Positions 1 through 8,344 are shown, numbered from the stretch's first letter. The stretch: DNA of 64,000 nt from Bacteroidota bacterium (GCA_016706255.1 JADJJZ010000001.1:248001-312000), one strand, 5' to 3'. Made by a program: numbers and translations. Notes: generated from the letters alone by a model not told the origin.

Positions 1-533
1 TCATTTTTAATGTCTTTTGTTATTCCATCAATTTCTGCAATTTTATTTTGAATGTTATTTGAAACACTCTTAAACGCAATGTTTAATTCTGACTGTGCAA
101 TTAAAGTTGAGGTATTTAAAATTGCTTTTGTAAGTTCGACATTGTCATTTTCAAATGCAGCCAATAAGGCTTTGTCAAATCTTGGTGCAAAATATGGGCT
201 TATGAATTTGACAAATTCGGGCAACTTAAAAATGCTGTCATGTTTGAAGTTTTTGAAAATTACCTCTTTACCACTTGCTAAAAATTCATTGAGAGGTTTG
301 TTGTTTGCCAAATACAGATAAAATTCTTTGCAGTCATTGTTCATCAACTCGTCAATTGCTTTTTCACAATTTCCTTTTGTGAGTTGTAGTCCATAATACT
401 CAAACGCTCCATTGTCAGACAAGTCAATATCTACAAACAATTTGCGTTTTGCCTTTTTTATAATTTCGTTATCAATGCATGTTGTGTCAGTAGCATTTGA
501 TAGGCCTAAAATTTCGATTGGATTTACATACAT
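1..533 (-). CDS. Hypothetical protein, 3' end beyond window edge
   Basis: An open frame runs leftward from an ATG at 533 and leaves the window without a stop, giving 177 residues. The protein starts MYVNPIEILGL and continues with a lysine-rich helix (IIKKAKRKL at about residue 24). This resembles the opening of DnaJ-like domains (NPYxxLGL...KKAYRKL), but I see no HPD motif, so the resemblance may be superficial. The rest is predicted helical and charged, with LAAFENDNVELTKAIL near residue 140. There is no signal peptide or membrane segment. An in-frame extension upstream of 533 is possible, but no better start is seen. Function unknown. The continuous frame, good composition and absence of stops support a real gene. 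Confidence 0.7.
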   Translation of the reverse strand, partial: MYVNPIEILGLSNATDTTCIDNEIIKKAKRKLFVDIDLSDNGAFEYYGLQLTKGNCEKAIDELMNNDCKEFYLYLANNKPLNEFLASGKEVIFKNFKHDSIFKLPEFVKFISPYFAPRFDKALLAAFENDNVELTKAILNTSTLIAQSELNIAFKSVSNNIQNKIAEIDGITKDIKN

Positions 534-1135
534 TGCTATAAGTTTATTGAATTTTCAAATTCCACTGGAAAGACGTTGGCAAAAAATGACAATTTCGGTA
601 TAGCGAAGGGTCGGTTTGTGTTTCGGGCAAAAGCAAATGTGCCAGTTGTGTGGCTGACTAAATTTGTTTTTAAATAATGAGCGTTGGGTAAAAATAAAAA
701 TACAGAAGCGTTGGCTTTTGGGTCGGCTGCCTGATAGTTCAATTGTCCAGTCATTTGTTTAAGTTTTATTCAGTCGTTCATAGTTGCTGTGCCGACTTTT
801 AGGCTTGCAGGTAACTAGTTTATTTCAGCAGGTTGTCCTTAAAAAACTTCTCATATTCCCAAAAAAAATGCATCCATTGAGGAGCCACGTGTTTTCTAAT
901 TCGCCACTACCTTCACAAACCTAACCTCAATCTCAAACATACAAATTTTACTCTCAAAAATATTCCTACCCTCTCAAATTCACGGAAAACCGTTAACCCC
1001 AATCATGTCACATTTTTCAAAAAATTCAACACCCATAAACAAATACATGATCACAAAAACAATACACACACCAAACAAGCCTCCAATCTAACCCAAATTT
1101 ATCATGTCACAAAAAAGCAAATTATACGAAAATCA
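534..1135. other. Non-coding stretch, AT-rich
   Basis: About 600 bases without a convincing gene. The left part (536-754) has a short minus-strand open frame whose translation looks like dispersed intergenic DNA rather than a protein. The part from 890 to 1130 is strongly A/C-rich on the plus strand. I see no RNA gene or clear hairpin here. Confidence 0.5.
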
Positions 1136-1473
1136 CTGAAGTAGAATCCTGTTTCCTACAATTCCAAGCATGAAGCGTAAATTCACATTTACACCAGCAA
1201 TGGCATAGCTGAAAATCAAACGGATTCCCTTTAGGGCAAGCCCTTAAATTTTAACATTACCCTTAAATTAATTTCAATCGTAGTCGAAAATGGTATCATA
1301 GCCCCTGAAGTAGAATCCTATTTCTCAGAATTCAAAGCATGACGAGTTAATTCACATTTACAACAGCAATGGCATAGCTCAAAATCAAACGGATTCACTT
1401 CAGGGCAAGCCTCTAAATTCTAACATTACCATTAAATGAATTTCAATCGTAGTCGAAAATTGCAATTTAGCCC
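1136..1473. repeat. Two tandem copies of a 169-bp repeat with inverted ends
   Basis: Copy 1 spans 1136-1304 and copy 2 spans 1305-1473. They share blocks such as GCAATGGCATAGCT and TTTCAATCGTAGTCGAAAAT. Inside each copy an outer module of about 100 bp begins CTGAAGTAGAATCC and ends GGATTCmCTTyAGGG, which are near-perfect inverted complements. The module could therefore fold or represent a small non-autonomous element. No coding potential is seen. Confidence 0.8.
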
Positions 1474-1567
1474 CGATTGCAGCGGAAACCCCGCAAGCGA
1501 GGAACGAGTGCGGAGTTGCAGTGGAAAGCGGGAGCTGAATTCGCTACGAAGTGCAATGTCCATGCTT
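1474..1567. repeat. GC-richer intergenic motif (possible dispersed repeat)
   Basis: This block contains GATTGCAGCGGAAACCCCGC and GGAGTTGCAGTGGAAAGCGG, two related segments with the core TTGCAGyGGAAA. It differs in composition from the AT-rich surroundings and sits between two modules bearing CTGAAGTAGAATCC ends. A shorter relative (CTTTCCGCTGCAACAAAC) appears near 25430. I read it as a dispersed intergenic repeat. No function is visible. Confidence 0.45.
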
Positions 1568-2146
1568 CCCTGAAGTAGAATCCTGTTTTTTACTAAAATT
1601 GTAATTCTGCCTGAAAATCCAATTTCTACCAAAAACAAAATTCCTTATTAAAATTACGGATTCACTTCAGGGCAGGCCCTTACAATAGAATCCTGTTTAC
1701 TACTAATGTCTTGCATCCTAAACGATAATGGTCGGTCTGGGGACGCGACCATTGGGGGCTGCATATATAGTGACTGTTCGTTTAGAGAGAACATTTTTTG
1801 CTCCCATAAAGTAGAATCCTAATTCCAAGTTGGTTTGTCATTTTACACATCGCAGCTACTTTTTTACCGGATTCAAGTTTTTCATATTATTTACGGATTC
1901 ACTTCAGGGCAGGCCCTTACAATAGAATCCTGTTTACTACTAATGTCTTGCATCGTAACCGATAATGGTCGGTCTGGGGACGCGACCATTGGGGGCTGCA
2001 CATGACGTCATTCTTCTTTGGTGAGCATATTCGTTGCTCCCATGAAGTAGAATCCTAATTCCAAGTTGGTTTCTCATTTTACACATCGTAGCTACTTTTT
2101 TACCGGATTCAAGTTTTTCATATTATTTACGGATTCACTTCATGGC
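1568..2146. repeat. 237-bp tandem repeat with GAAGTAGAATCC/GGATTCACTTC modules
   Basis: After a 105-bp module (1568-1672, inverted ends CCCTGAAGTAGAATCC and GGATTCACTTCAGGG), a unit starting GGATTCACTTC recurs at 1658, 1895 and 2131, a period of 236-237 bp. Each unit carries a hairpin (AATGGTCG...CGACCATT, first copy 1727-1753) and an inner GAAGTAGAATCC...GGATTCACTTC module. The array ends 68 bp before the next promoter. It is non-coding. Confidence 0.85.
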
Positions 2147-2213
2147 AAGCTTTTTTCAATGCACGCTCTTCCCTCAATTTCACCATTCTTTTCCTGCCAA
2201 ATAATAATCTTCC

Positions 2214-2221
2214 TACCTTTG
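2214..2221 (+). promoter_or_regulatory. Bacteroidota -7 box (TACCTTTG)
   Basis: TACCTTTG matches the phylum's TAnnTTTG element and lies only 7 bases before the ATG of the cysteine synthase gene. This predicts a leaderless or nearly leaderless transcript. No clear TTG element is seen about 20 bases upstream. Confidence 0.6.
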
Positions 2222-2228
2222 CCGCATC

Positions 2229-3593
2229 ATGTGGAAAAATAATATACTCGAAGCGATAGGCAATACGCCGCTGATTAAGTTGAATAATATTGTGAAAGAT
2301 ATTCCGGCGACTGTGCTGGCGAAGGTGGAGACGTTTAATCCGGGGAACTCGATTAAGGATAGGATGGCGCTGAAAATGGTTGAAGATGCGGAGAAGGATG
2401 GTCGCCTGCAGCCGGGTGGAACTATTATTGAAGGCACCAGTGGGAATACGGGAATGGGACTTGCCATTGCGGCGATTATAAAAGGTTACAAATGTATTTT
2501 TACGACTACCGATAAACAAAGTGTAGAAAAAGTAAATGCATTAAAAGCGTTTGGCGCAGAAGTTATTGTTTGCCCAACCGATGTTGACCCTGAAGACCCG
2601 CGCAGTTATTATTCGGTGAGCAGTCGTTTAATTAAAGAGGTGCCGAATTCGTGGAAGCCTAATCAATACGATAATCCGAGTAACGCCGTTGCGCATTATG
2701 AAACTACAGGTCCGGAAATTTGGGAACAAACGGAAGGAAAAATTACGCACTTAGTTGCGGGTGTTGGAACGGGTGGAACGATATCGGGAATTGGTAAATA
2801 TTTAAAAGAAAAAAATCCGAATATTAAAATTTGGGGCATCGATACGTATGGTTCTATTTTCAAAAAATTAAAGGAAACAGGAACCATCGATAAAAATGAA
2901 ATTTATCCTTATGTGACGGAAGGAATTGGTGAAGATTTTTTACCGGAAAATGTGAATATCGATATCATTGAAGATTTTGAAAAAGTAACGGATAAAGATG
3001 GTGCAATTATGACTGCACGTATTGTTCGCGAAGAAGGTATTTGGGTTGGAAACAGCTCGGGTGCTGCATTGCAGGGACTCATTCAATTAAAAGATAAATT
3101 TACAAAAGACGATGTGGTGGTGGTGATTTTTGTGGATCATGGCACACGTTATTTAGGTAAAATGTTTAACCCGGACTGGATGATGAAAATGGGTTATATC
3201 GATAAAACAGGTTTAACTGCAAAAGATTTAATTTCTACAAATCAGAAAGGTGCGTTAATTAGTGTTGATACACATACCACCGTTGCACAGGCATTACAAA
3301 TTATGATGCAAAATGATTTTTCGCAAATGCCGGTTACTGATGGCGGACGCATTGTTGGTGCAATTAATGAAAGTGTTTTATATCAGCAAATTGTTGCACA
3401 CCCCGACATTAAAAATAAACATGTTGGTGAAGTAATGAGCGCTGCATTTCCGTTTGTAGATATTTCGGCACCAATTGATTCAATCAGTGCGATGCTTACT
3501 TCTGATAATCCCGCATTATTGGTGCGCGATTTTAAGGTGGACAAAACATATATTATTACACGTCACGATGTAATGAATGCATTGACTAAATAA
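2229..3593 (+). CDS. PLP-dependent cysteine synthase / cystathionine beta-synthase with CBS domains
   Basis: A 454-residue cytoplasmic enzyme of the fold type II PLP family, which makes cysteine or cystathionine from an activated serine and a sulfur donor. The catalytic domain spans about residues 1-320. The PLP lysine is K43 in NPGNSIKDRMA, the substrate loop is EGTSGNTGMG (about 69-77), and the phosphate-binding glycine loop is GVGTGGTISGIG. Residues about 335-454 form a pair of CBS domains, as in regulatory cystathionine beta-synthases. I cannot choose between cysteine synthase and cystathionine beta-synthase from sequence alone. It has its own promoter 7 bases before the ATG. The next gene starts 7 bases after the stop, so the two may be co-transcribed. 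Confidence 0.92.
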   Translation: MWKNNILEAIGNTPLIKLNNIVKDIPATVLAKVETFNPGNSIKDRMALKMVEDAEKDGRLQPGGTIIEGTSGNTGMGLAIAAIIKGYKCIFTTTDKQSVEKVNALKAFGAEVIVCPTDVDPEDPRSYYSVSSRLIKEVPNSWKPNQYDNPSNAVAHYETTGPEIWEQTEGKITHLVAGVGTGGTISGIGKYLKEKNPNIKIWGIDTYGSIFKKLKETGTIDKNEIYPYVTEGIGEDFLPENVNIDIIEDFEKVTDKDGAIMTARIVREEGIWVGNSSGAALQGLIQLKDKFTKDDVVVVIFVDHGTRYLGKMFNPDWMMKMGYIDKTGLTAKDLISTNQKGALISVDTHTTVAQALQIMMQNDFSQMPVTDGGRIVGAINESVLYQQIVAHPDIKNKHVGEVMSAAFPFVDISAPIDSISAMLTSDNPALLVRDFKVDKTYIITRHDVMNALTK

Positions 3594-3600
3594 TTTTATT

Positions 3601-4350
3601 TTGAGCGCAAAACGTATTGTTTCGCTGGTTCCAAGTATTACCGAATTGTTGGTGGATTTGGGGTTGGAAGATCGTATTGTGGGGGTAACAAAATTTTGTG
3701 TGCACCCTGCACATTTGCGCAAAGAGAAAACCATAGTTGGCGGGACAAAAAACCTGCGGATGGATGTAATACGCAGCTTACAACCAGATTTGATTTTAGC
3801 GAATAAGGAAGAAAACGTAAAGGAACAGGTGGAAACGCTGGCTTCGGCGTTTACGGTGTATACAAGTGCAATCAGCACATGGCAGGAAACGCTGGATATG
3901 ATAACCCGGGTTGGTGCGCTGACCGGAACTGAAAATAAAGCGGAAAATCTAGTCGATGCACTCAATCAGAAAAAAAGCGCGTTTCAAGCGGCTAAAGTCA
4001 GCAGTGGCAAACGTTTCAGGACATTATATCTCATTTGGCAAAAACCCTGGATGAGTGTTGGTGGCGACACATTTATACATGAAATGTTGTCGGTTGCCGG
4101 TTTTGAAAATTGTTGCGGGGAAAAAAGTCGTTATCCGGTATTGGAGGAGGCTGAAATTATTTCGCTGGCTCCGGAGGTAATCTTACTCAGCTCGGAGCCC
4201 TACCCTTTTACGGAAAAACATATTTCAGGGTTACAAAAATTGTTACCTGAAGCGGTTATTTTGTTGGCAGACGGGGAATTGTTCAGTTGGTATGGAAGCA
4301 GGCTGCTGGGGGCTTTCGACTACTTTGGCGACTTGCGCAGCAGAATTTGA
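3601..4350 (+). CDS. BtuF-like helical-backbone metal receptor family protein, no signal peptide
   Basis: A 249-residue protein of the periplasmic-binding-protein fold that serves cobalamin or iron-siderophore ABC importers. Diagnostic segments are RIVSLVPSITELLVDLGL at the N-terminus, IVGGTKNLRMDVIRSLQPDLIL, and the second-lobe AGFENCCG and LAPEVILLSSEPYPF. The start is TTG at 3601, because no upstream in-frame ATG exists and the family core starts at once. Unlike exported homologues it has no signal peptide or lipobox, so it is probably cytoplasmic, as in a subgroup of short homologues annotated as cobalamin-binding. No permease or ATPase gene is adjacent. The ligand is unknown. Confidence 0.8.
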   Translation: MSAKRIVSLVPSITELLVDLGLEDRIVGVTKFCVHPAHLRKEKTIVGGTKNLRMDVIRSLQPDLILANKEENVKEQVETLASAFTVYTSAISTWQETLDMITRVGALTGTENKAENLVDALNQKKSAFQAAKVSSGKRFRTLYLIWQKPWMSVGGDTFIHEMLSVAGFENCCGEKSRYPVLEEAEIISLAPEVILLSSEPYPFTEKHISGLQKLLPEAVILLADGELFSWYGSRLLGAFDYFGDLRSRI

Positions 4351-4393
4351 CATTTCATTTCCGGGAAAACTTCAAAATCCGTAGTCAATTTGC

Positions 4394-4401
4394 TATCTTT
4401 G
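4394..4401 (+). promoter_or_regulatory. -7 box (TATCTTTG) of prs operon
   Basis: TATCTTTG sits 23 bases before the prs ATG and just after the stop of the preceding gene. It indicates an independent promoter for prs-rplY. Confidence 0.65.
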
Positions 4402-4424
4402 CGGCCTCAATTAACCCGACAGCA

Positions 4425-5366
4425 ATGGTTACGAACGATGTAAAACTGTTTTCAGGCACCACCAGCCGATATCTCGGTGAAAAAGTGGCGGATTACTACG
4501 GTCAGCCCCTTGGAAAAATGACCATTGAGCGGTTCAGTGACGGCGAGTTTCAGCCGAATATTCTGGAGAGTGTGCGGGGTAGTTATGTGTTCTTTATTCA
4601 AAGCACTATGTTCCCGTCGGACAACCTGATGGAGTTGTTGCTGATGATTGATGCGGCTAAAAGGGCTTCAGCATCGTATATCACAGCGGTAATTCCTTAT
4701 TTCGGACTTGCCCGTCAGGACAGAAAAGATAAACCACGTGTTTCAATCGGCTCGAAACTGGTTGCGGAATTATTGACTGCAGCGGGCGCTAACCGAATTG
4801 TTACCATGGATTTACACGCTGATCAGATTCAGGGGTTTTTCGATATTCCGGTTGACCACTTGAGTTCTACAGCGATTTATGTTCCTTACATTGAAGAAAA
4901 TCTGGACCTGACAAATGTGATTTTTGCTTCCCCTGATGTGGGCAGCACTAAACGCAACAGAAAATACGCCATGCATTTTAACACCGAACTCGTTATTTGC
5001 GATAAATACCGCAAAAAAGCGAATGAAATTGCTGAAATGACTGTAATTGGCGATGTTACAGGTAAAGATGTGATTATGATTGACGATTTGGTTGACACCG
5101 GTAATACTCTTGCCAACGCAGCCAATTTGATGAAACAAAAAGGCGCAAAAACGGTGCGTGCGTTTTGTACCCATCCCGTATTAAGCGGGAAGGCTTATGA
5201 AACAATCGAAAATTCTGCTTTAGAGGAAATTGTTGTTACCGACACCATTCCGCTGAAACGGGAATCACCAAAAATTCGTGTGTTGTCATCTGCGAAATTG
5301 TTTGCAAGAGCAATTCGTAATACGCACGAACACAGAAGTATTAGTTCACTATTTATTAATAATTAA
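4425..5366 (+). CDS. prs: Ribose-phosphate pyrophosphokinase
   Basis: Makes PRPP from ribose 5-phosphate and ATP for nucleotide, histidine and tryptophan synthesis. The 313 residues match the usual class I length (about 310-320). Visible signatures are the N-terminal LFSGTTSRYLGEKVADYYG, FSDGEFQPNI, the flexible-loop RQDRKDKPR, the metal-binding MDLHADQIQGFF and the PRPP loop MIDDLVDTGNT. The frame is open upstream to 4287, but ATG 4425 is chosen because the promoter box lies at 4394 and the conserved N-terminus starts here. rplY follows after 12 bases, the common prs-rplY-pth arrangement. Confidence 0.96.
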   Translation: MVTNDVKLFSGTTSRYLGEKVADYYGQPLGKMTIERFSDGEFQPNILESVRGSYVFFIQSTMFPSDNLMELLLMIDAAKRASASYITAVIPYFGLARQDRKDKPRVSIGSKLVAELLTAAGANRIVTMDLHADQIQGFFDIPVDHLSSTAIYVPYIEENLDLTNVIFASPDVGSTKRNRKYAMHFNTELVICDKYRKKANEIAEMTVIGDVTGKDVIMIDDLVDTGNTLANAANLMKQKGAKTVRAFCTHPVLSGKAYETIENSALEEIVVTDTIPLKRESPKIRVLSSAKLFARAIRNTHEHRSISSLFINN

Positions 5367-5378
5367 ATCAAAATTCAA

Positions 5379-6014
5379 ATGCAAACTTTTGTATTAGAGG
5401 GAACATTGAGAGACACACTGGGTCGCCGCGCTTCGAAAGATGCCCGCGCTTCAGCTATGGTTCCGTGTATCCTGTATGGCGATGGCGAAAACATTAATTT
5501 CGAAGTAACCAAAATTGCACTTAAAAACTTAGTGTATACTCCAAATGTATACAAAGTAGTTATTAAGGTTGATGGCAAAGAAATTGAATCGTTAATGCGT
5601 GAAATTCAGTTTCACAAAGTAACTGATGAAATTCTGCACATTGATTTCTTAAAATTAAATCCATCAAAAAAAGTAACCCATGTTGTGCCTATCGTTTTAG
5701 AAGGACAATCAATTGGTGTTAAAGGTGGTGGTAAATTAGTTCAACGCATCAGAAAAGCAACTATTAAAGCTTTTCCTAAAGATTTAGTTGATAAAGTTAC
5801 AATCGATATCACTGATTTAGACGTAAACAAAACAATTCGTTTAGGTGATTTAAAAGTGGCTAAAGTAGACGTATTGGGTTCTAAAAGTATCCCGGTAGTT
5901 ACTGTTGTTTCTCCACGTGCACTTAAAGCTGCGGCTGACGCTGCTGCTGCTGCAGATGCTAAAGCGGCTCCGGTTGCTGCACCTGTTGCTGCCAAAGAAG
6001 AGAAAAAAGACTAA
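5379..6014 (+). CDS. rplY: Large-subunit ribosomal protein bL25 (CTC/TL5 type)
   Basis: A 5S rRNA-binding protein of the large ribosomal subunit. This is the long CTC/TL5 form (211 residues): an L25 domain (about 1-95, opening TFVLEGTLRDTLGRRASKDAR), a beta C-terminal domain (about 95-185), and an alanine-rich, acidic/basic tail ending KEEKKD. It is co-transcribed with prs (12-base gap) and closed by a strong terminator directly after its stop. Confidence 0.95.
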   Translation: MQTFVLEGTLRDTLGRRASKDARASAMVPCILYGDGENINFEVTKIALKNLVYTPNVYKVVIKVDGKEIESLMREIQFHKVTDEILHIDFLKLNPSKKVTHVVPIVLEGQSIGVKGGGKLVQRIRKATIKAFPKDLVDKVTIDITDLDVNKTIRLGDLKVAKVDVLGSKSIPVVTVVSPRALKAAADAAAAADAKAAPVAAPVAAKEEKKD

Positions 6015-6030
6015 ATACAATTTTCTGTTA

Positions 6031-6078
6031 AACGAAGCAATTTCTATCTTTAATGATTATGAAATTGCTTCGTTTTTT
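6031..6078 (+). terminator. Rho-independent terminator after rplY
   Basis: A perfect 14-bp inverted repeat (6031-6044 and 6061-6074: AACGAAGCAATTTC / GAAATTGCTTCGTT) with a 16-base loop runs into a six-T tract (6073-6078). The loop and right arm contain the upstream ATGs of the open frame leading into pth, which argues against using them as starts. Confidence 0.85.
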
Positions 6079-6118
6079 ATTTCCGCAAACGCATAAAAAA
6101 GAAATTCCGCTAAACGAT

Positions 6119-6676
6119 ATGAAATATCTTATTGCAGGCCTGGGCAATTTTGGAATTGATTATGTAAATACTCGTCATAATATTGGTTTTGATGTTGTTG
6201 AAAAATTGGCTGCGGATAAAAATGTAGTATTTACTTCAGGTCGTTATGCAGACGTAGCTGAATTTAAATTTAAAGGGAAAACATTTCTGTTAATTAAACC
6301 TACCACTTACATGAATTTAAGTGGGAAGGCTGTTAAGTATTGGATGGATAAGGAAAATATTCCACTAGAAAATATTGTAGTTGTAACGGATGATTTGAAT
6401 TTACCACTCAGCAAATTACGCATCCGCAAAAATGGCAGTGATGGCGGACATAACGGATTAAAAAATATTCAGGAAATATTACAAACCAATCAGTATATCC
6501 GCTTGCGTTTTGGGGTTGGCAATAATTTTCCGAGTGGCCGACAAGTTGATTTTGTTTTAGGCAAATGGGAAAAAGAAGAACAGCCTGCTGTAACTGAAAC
6601 GGTAACAAAAGCAGCCGAGGCCGTTGTTTCCATCATAATGGAAGGTGTTGAACGTGCGATGAATAAGTTCAACTAA
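6119..6676 (+). CDS. pth: Peptidyl-tRNA hydrolase
   Basis: Releases tRNA from peptidyl-tRNA that dropped off the ribosome. 185 residues, the usual length. Signatures are MKYLIAGLGNFG, the catalytic-His segment NTRHNIGFDVVE, KPTTYMNLSGKAV, and DDLNLPLSKLRIRKNGSDGGHNGLKNI. The frame is open back to ATG 6053, but those 22 extra codons lie in the rplY terminator hairpin, so the ATG at 6119, where family similarity begins, is preferred. The promoter is not obvious. A TATCTTTA inside the terminator loop (6045-6052) could serve. Confidence 0.93.
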   Translation: MKYLIAGLGNFGIDYVNTRHNIGFDVVEKLAADKNVVFTSGRYADVAEFKFKGKTFLLIKPTTYMNLSGKAVKYWMDKENIPLENIVVVTDDLNLPLSKLRIRKNGSDGGHNGLKNIQEILQTNQYIRLRFGVGNNFPSGRQVDFVLGKWEKEEQPAVTETVTKAAEAVVSIIMEGVERAMNKFN

Positions 6677-6695
6677 TTAATTTACTCCGGCAATC

Positions 6696-7598
6696 TTAAT
6701 TATCGCCTTCCGGATTTGTTTTGGATGTTCCGGGTTTTGGATTTGACTTCGTATAAAAGCGCAACAGCATATTATTAAACTGCATGGTAACCTCTTTTGG
6801 TAGTTGATGCGTTGTTCCCGGCATTACACTTAATTGTGCATTGGGTATAGCTTCATAAATAGCGACGGTGTGCGCGAGTTTCACATTATCTTTATCGCCA
6901 CTCACAATTAATACCGGTGCAGTAATATTTACCAATAATTCCGGGTCAATTGCATATTGATTGATTTGCAGATTTAATAATCGTAAAACATTTTTATACT
7001 CAAGGTTACCGGCTTTAATAGAATCTTTTGCAGCTTTAATATCATCATTAATTTTTGCAATGGCTGTTGATTGCAAAGCAGTTGTATCTCCATTCAATGA
7101 AGTCCCCAAAATGGCCAATGATTTTACTTTTTGCGGATAATTAATTGCCAATAACAATCCAATTTTTCCGCCATCGCCCCAACCAAAAATATTTACACTA
7201 TCGAGTTCCAGTTTTTCGAGTAATAAATAATAATCGTCGGACATTTGCTCATAACTCAAACTGTCTTTATTTAAAGTAGATTTTCCCTGACCACGTGAAT
7301 CAACAACAATAACTTTGAATTTTTTTGAGAGGAAATTAATCTGACTGTTAAATGATTCCACAGAACCATTATTGTCGTGAATCAATAACAATGGTTCACC
7401 TTCACCGTACATCTCGAAATAAATATTTACACCATTTATCGATTGATATTGACCTTCGGTATGTTCAAAGTTTTTACCTGCGTTGCCACCATTATTATTG
7501 GCATTACTGATGGGTTTTGGAGAAATGGGTGAACGTTGAGCAAATGTACTTGCACTCAATACCACACAACAAAAAGCAAAAGTCAATATTTTTTTCAT
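6696..7598 (-). CDS. Exported alpha/beta hydrolase-fold protein with altered nucleophile elbow
   Basis: 300 residues with an N-terminal signal peptide (MKKILTFAFCCVVLSASTFA, cleaved before QRS), so it is probably periplasmic. The hydrolase fold is clear: oxyanion strand PLLLIHDNNGS (about 69-79), VVDSRGQGKS (about 98-107), acid-residue segment VSGDKD (233-238) and candidate catalytic histidine H264 in PGTTHQL. The nucleophile elbow reads GWGDGG (139-144). Relatives usually have G-W-S-D-G, so the serine position appears to be glycine 141. It may be inactive or use another residue. Substrate unknown. The C-terminus is Pro/Asn-rich. A TATCTTTA box lies upstream (7616-7623, minus strand). Confidence 0.82.
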   Translation of the reverse strand: MKKILTFAFCCVVLSASTFAQRSPISPKPISNANNNGGNAGKNFEHTEGQYQSINGVNIYFEMYGEGEPLLLIHDNNGSVESFNSQINFLSKKFKVIVVDSRGQGKSTLNKDSLSYEQMSDDYYLLLEKLELDSVNIFGWGDGGKIGLLLAINYPQKVKSLAILGTSLNGDTTALQSTAIAKINDDIKAAKDSIKAGNLEYKNVLRLLNLQINQYAIDPELLVNITAPVLIVSGDKDNVKLAHTVAIYEAIPNAQLSVMPGTTHQLPKEVTMQFNNMLLRFYTKSNPKPGTSKTNPEGDN

Positions 7599-7681
7599 AC
7601 AGATAAATTCAGTATTAAAGATACATCAATATTTAAAAAGCAATTCAAAACACAGGCAGCCGCAATTTTAATGCCCTTTCG

Positions 7682-7689
7682 TAACTTTG
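7682..7689 (+). promoter_or_regulatory. -7 box (TAACTTTG)
   Basis: A TAnnTTTG match 10 bases before the ATG of the fumarylacetoacetase-family gene, implying a very short leader. Confidence 0.6.
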
Positions 7690-7699
7690 CACCCTAATT

Positions 7700-8308
7700 A
7701 TGAAAATATTCTGTGTAGGCCGCAATTACAGCGAACATGCCAAAGAACTGAACAATGCTATTCCGGAGGCGCCGGTAATTTTTATGAAACCTCCGACAGC
7801 CTTGTTAAAAGGTAAAGATTTTTACATACCTGCGTTTTCGAAGGATATGCATTTTGAGTGTGAACTGGTGTATCGGGTTTGTAAAAACGGCAAACATATA
7901 GCAGCGCAGTTTGCCTCCAAATATGTTGATGCAGTAGCTGTCGGCATTGATTTTACGGCAAGAGATGTTCAATCGAACCAAAAAACGAAAGGATTACCCT
8001 GGGAAATTGCCAAAGCATTTGATAATTCGGCTGTGGTGTCTGAATTTACGCCGATAAGTGCAATTGCTCATCCTTCAAGCATTAACTTTTCAATGGAAAA
8101 GAATGGAACTACCGTTCAAACCGGCAATTCTGCCGATATGTTGTATTCGATTGATACCATAATTGAATATTTGTCCAAGTTTTTCACGCTACAGCAGGGC
8201 GACCTGATTTATACCGGCACTCCTGCGGGTGTTGGGCCTGTTGCCATTGGCGATATGCTTACCGGTTATCTGGAAGGCGTTAAAAGTTTTGAAATAAACA
8301 TCAAATAA
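7700..8308 (+). CDS. Fumarylacetoacetate hydrolase (FAH) family protein
   Basis: A 202-residue cytoplasmic enzyme of the FAH superfamily, whose members cleave or decarboxylate acylpyruvates and related oxo-acids with a divalent metal. Visible family motifs are IFCVGRNYSEHAKEL at the N-terminus, PVIFMKPPTALL, the metal-binding HFECELVYRV (E-x-E), VGIDFTARDVQ, KAFDNSAVVSEF, and the C-terminal LIYTGTPAGVGPV. It matches the short single-domain acylpyruvase-like branch. The exact substrate cannot be read from sequence. It lies just upstream of a 2-oxoacid dehydrogenase gene that has its own promoter. Confidence 0.9.
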   Translation: MKIFCVGRNYSEHAKELNNAIPEAPVIFMKPPTALLKGKDFYIPAFSKDMHFECELVYRVCKNGKHIAAQFASKYVDAVAVGIDFTARDVQSNQKTKGLPWEIAKAFDNSAVVSEFTPISAIAHPSSINFSMEKNGTTVQTGNSADMLYSIDTIIEYLSKFFTLQQGDLIYTGTPAGVGPVAIGDMLTGYLEGVKSFEINIK

Positions 8309-8344
8309 GCAACCAAACTGCTTCCACCCCACACTATTACTTCA

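Noticed and set aside
536..754. 72-codon minus-strand frame
   Set aside because: Its translation resembles dispersed intergenic sequence rather than a folded protein. No promoter box. It only abuts the real partial gene.
1432..1638. 68-codon minus-strand frame across the GC-richer motif
   Set aside because: It lies entirely in intergenic repeat sequence. The Arg/Ser/Leu-rich translation reflects the repeat.
2127..2519. 130-codon minus-strand frame opposite the cysteine synthase
   Set aside because: It is antisense to a clearly conserved enzyme, and its translation has no family features.
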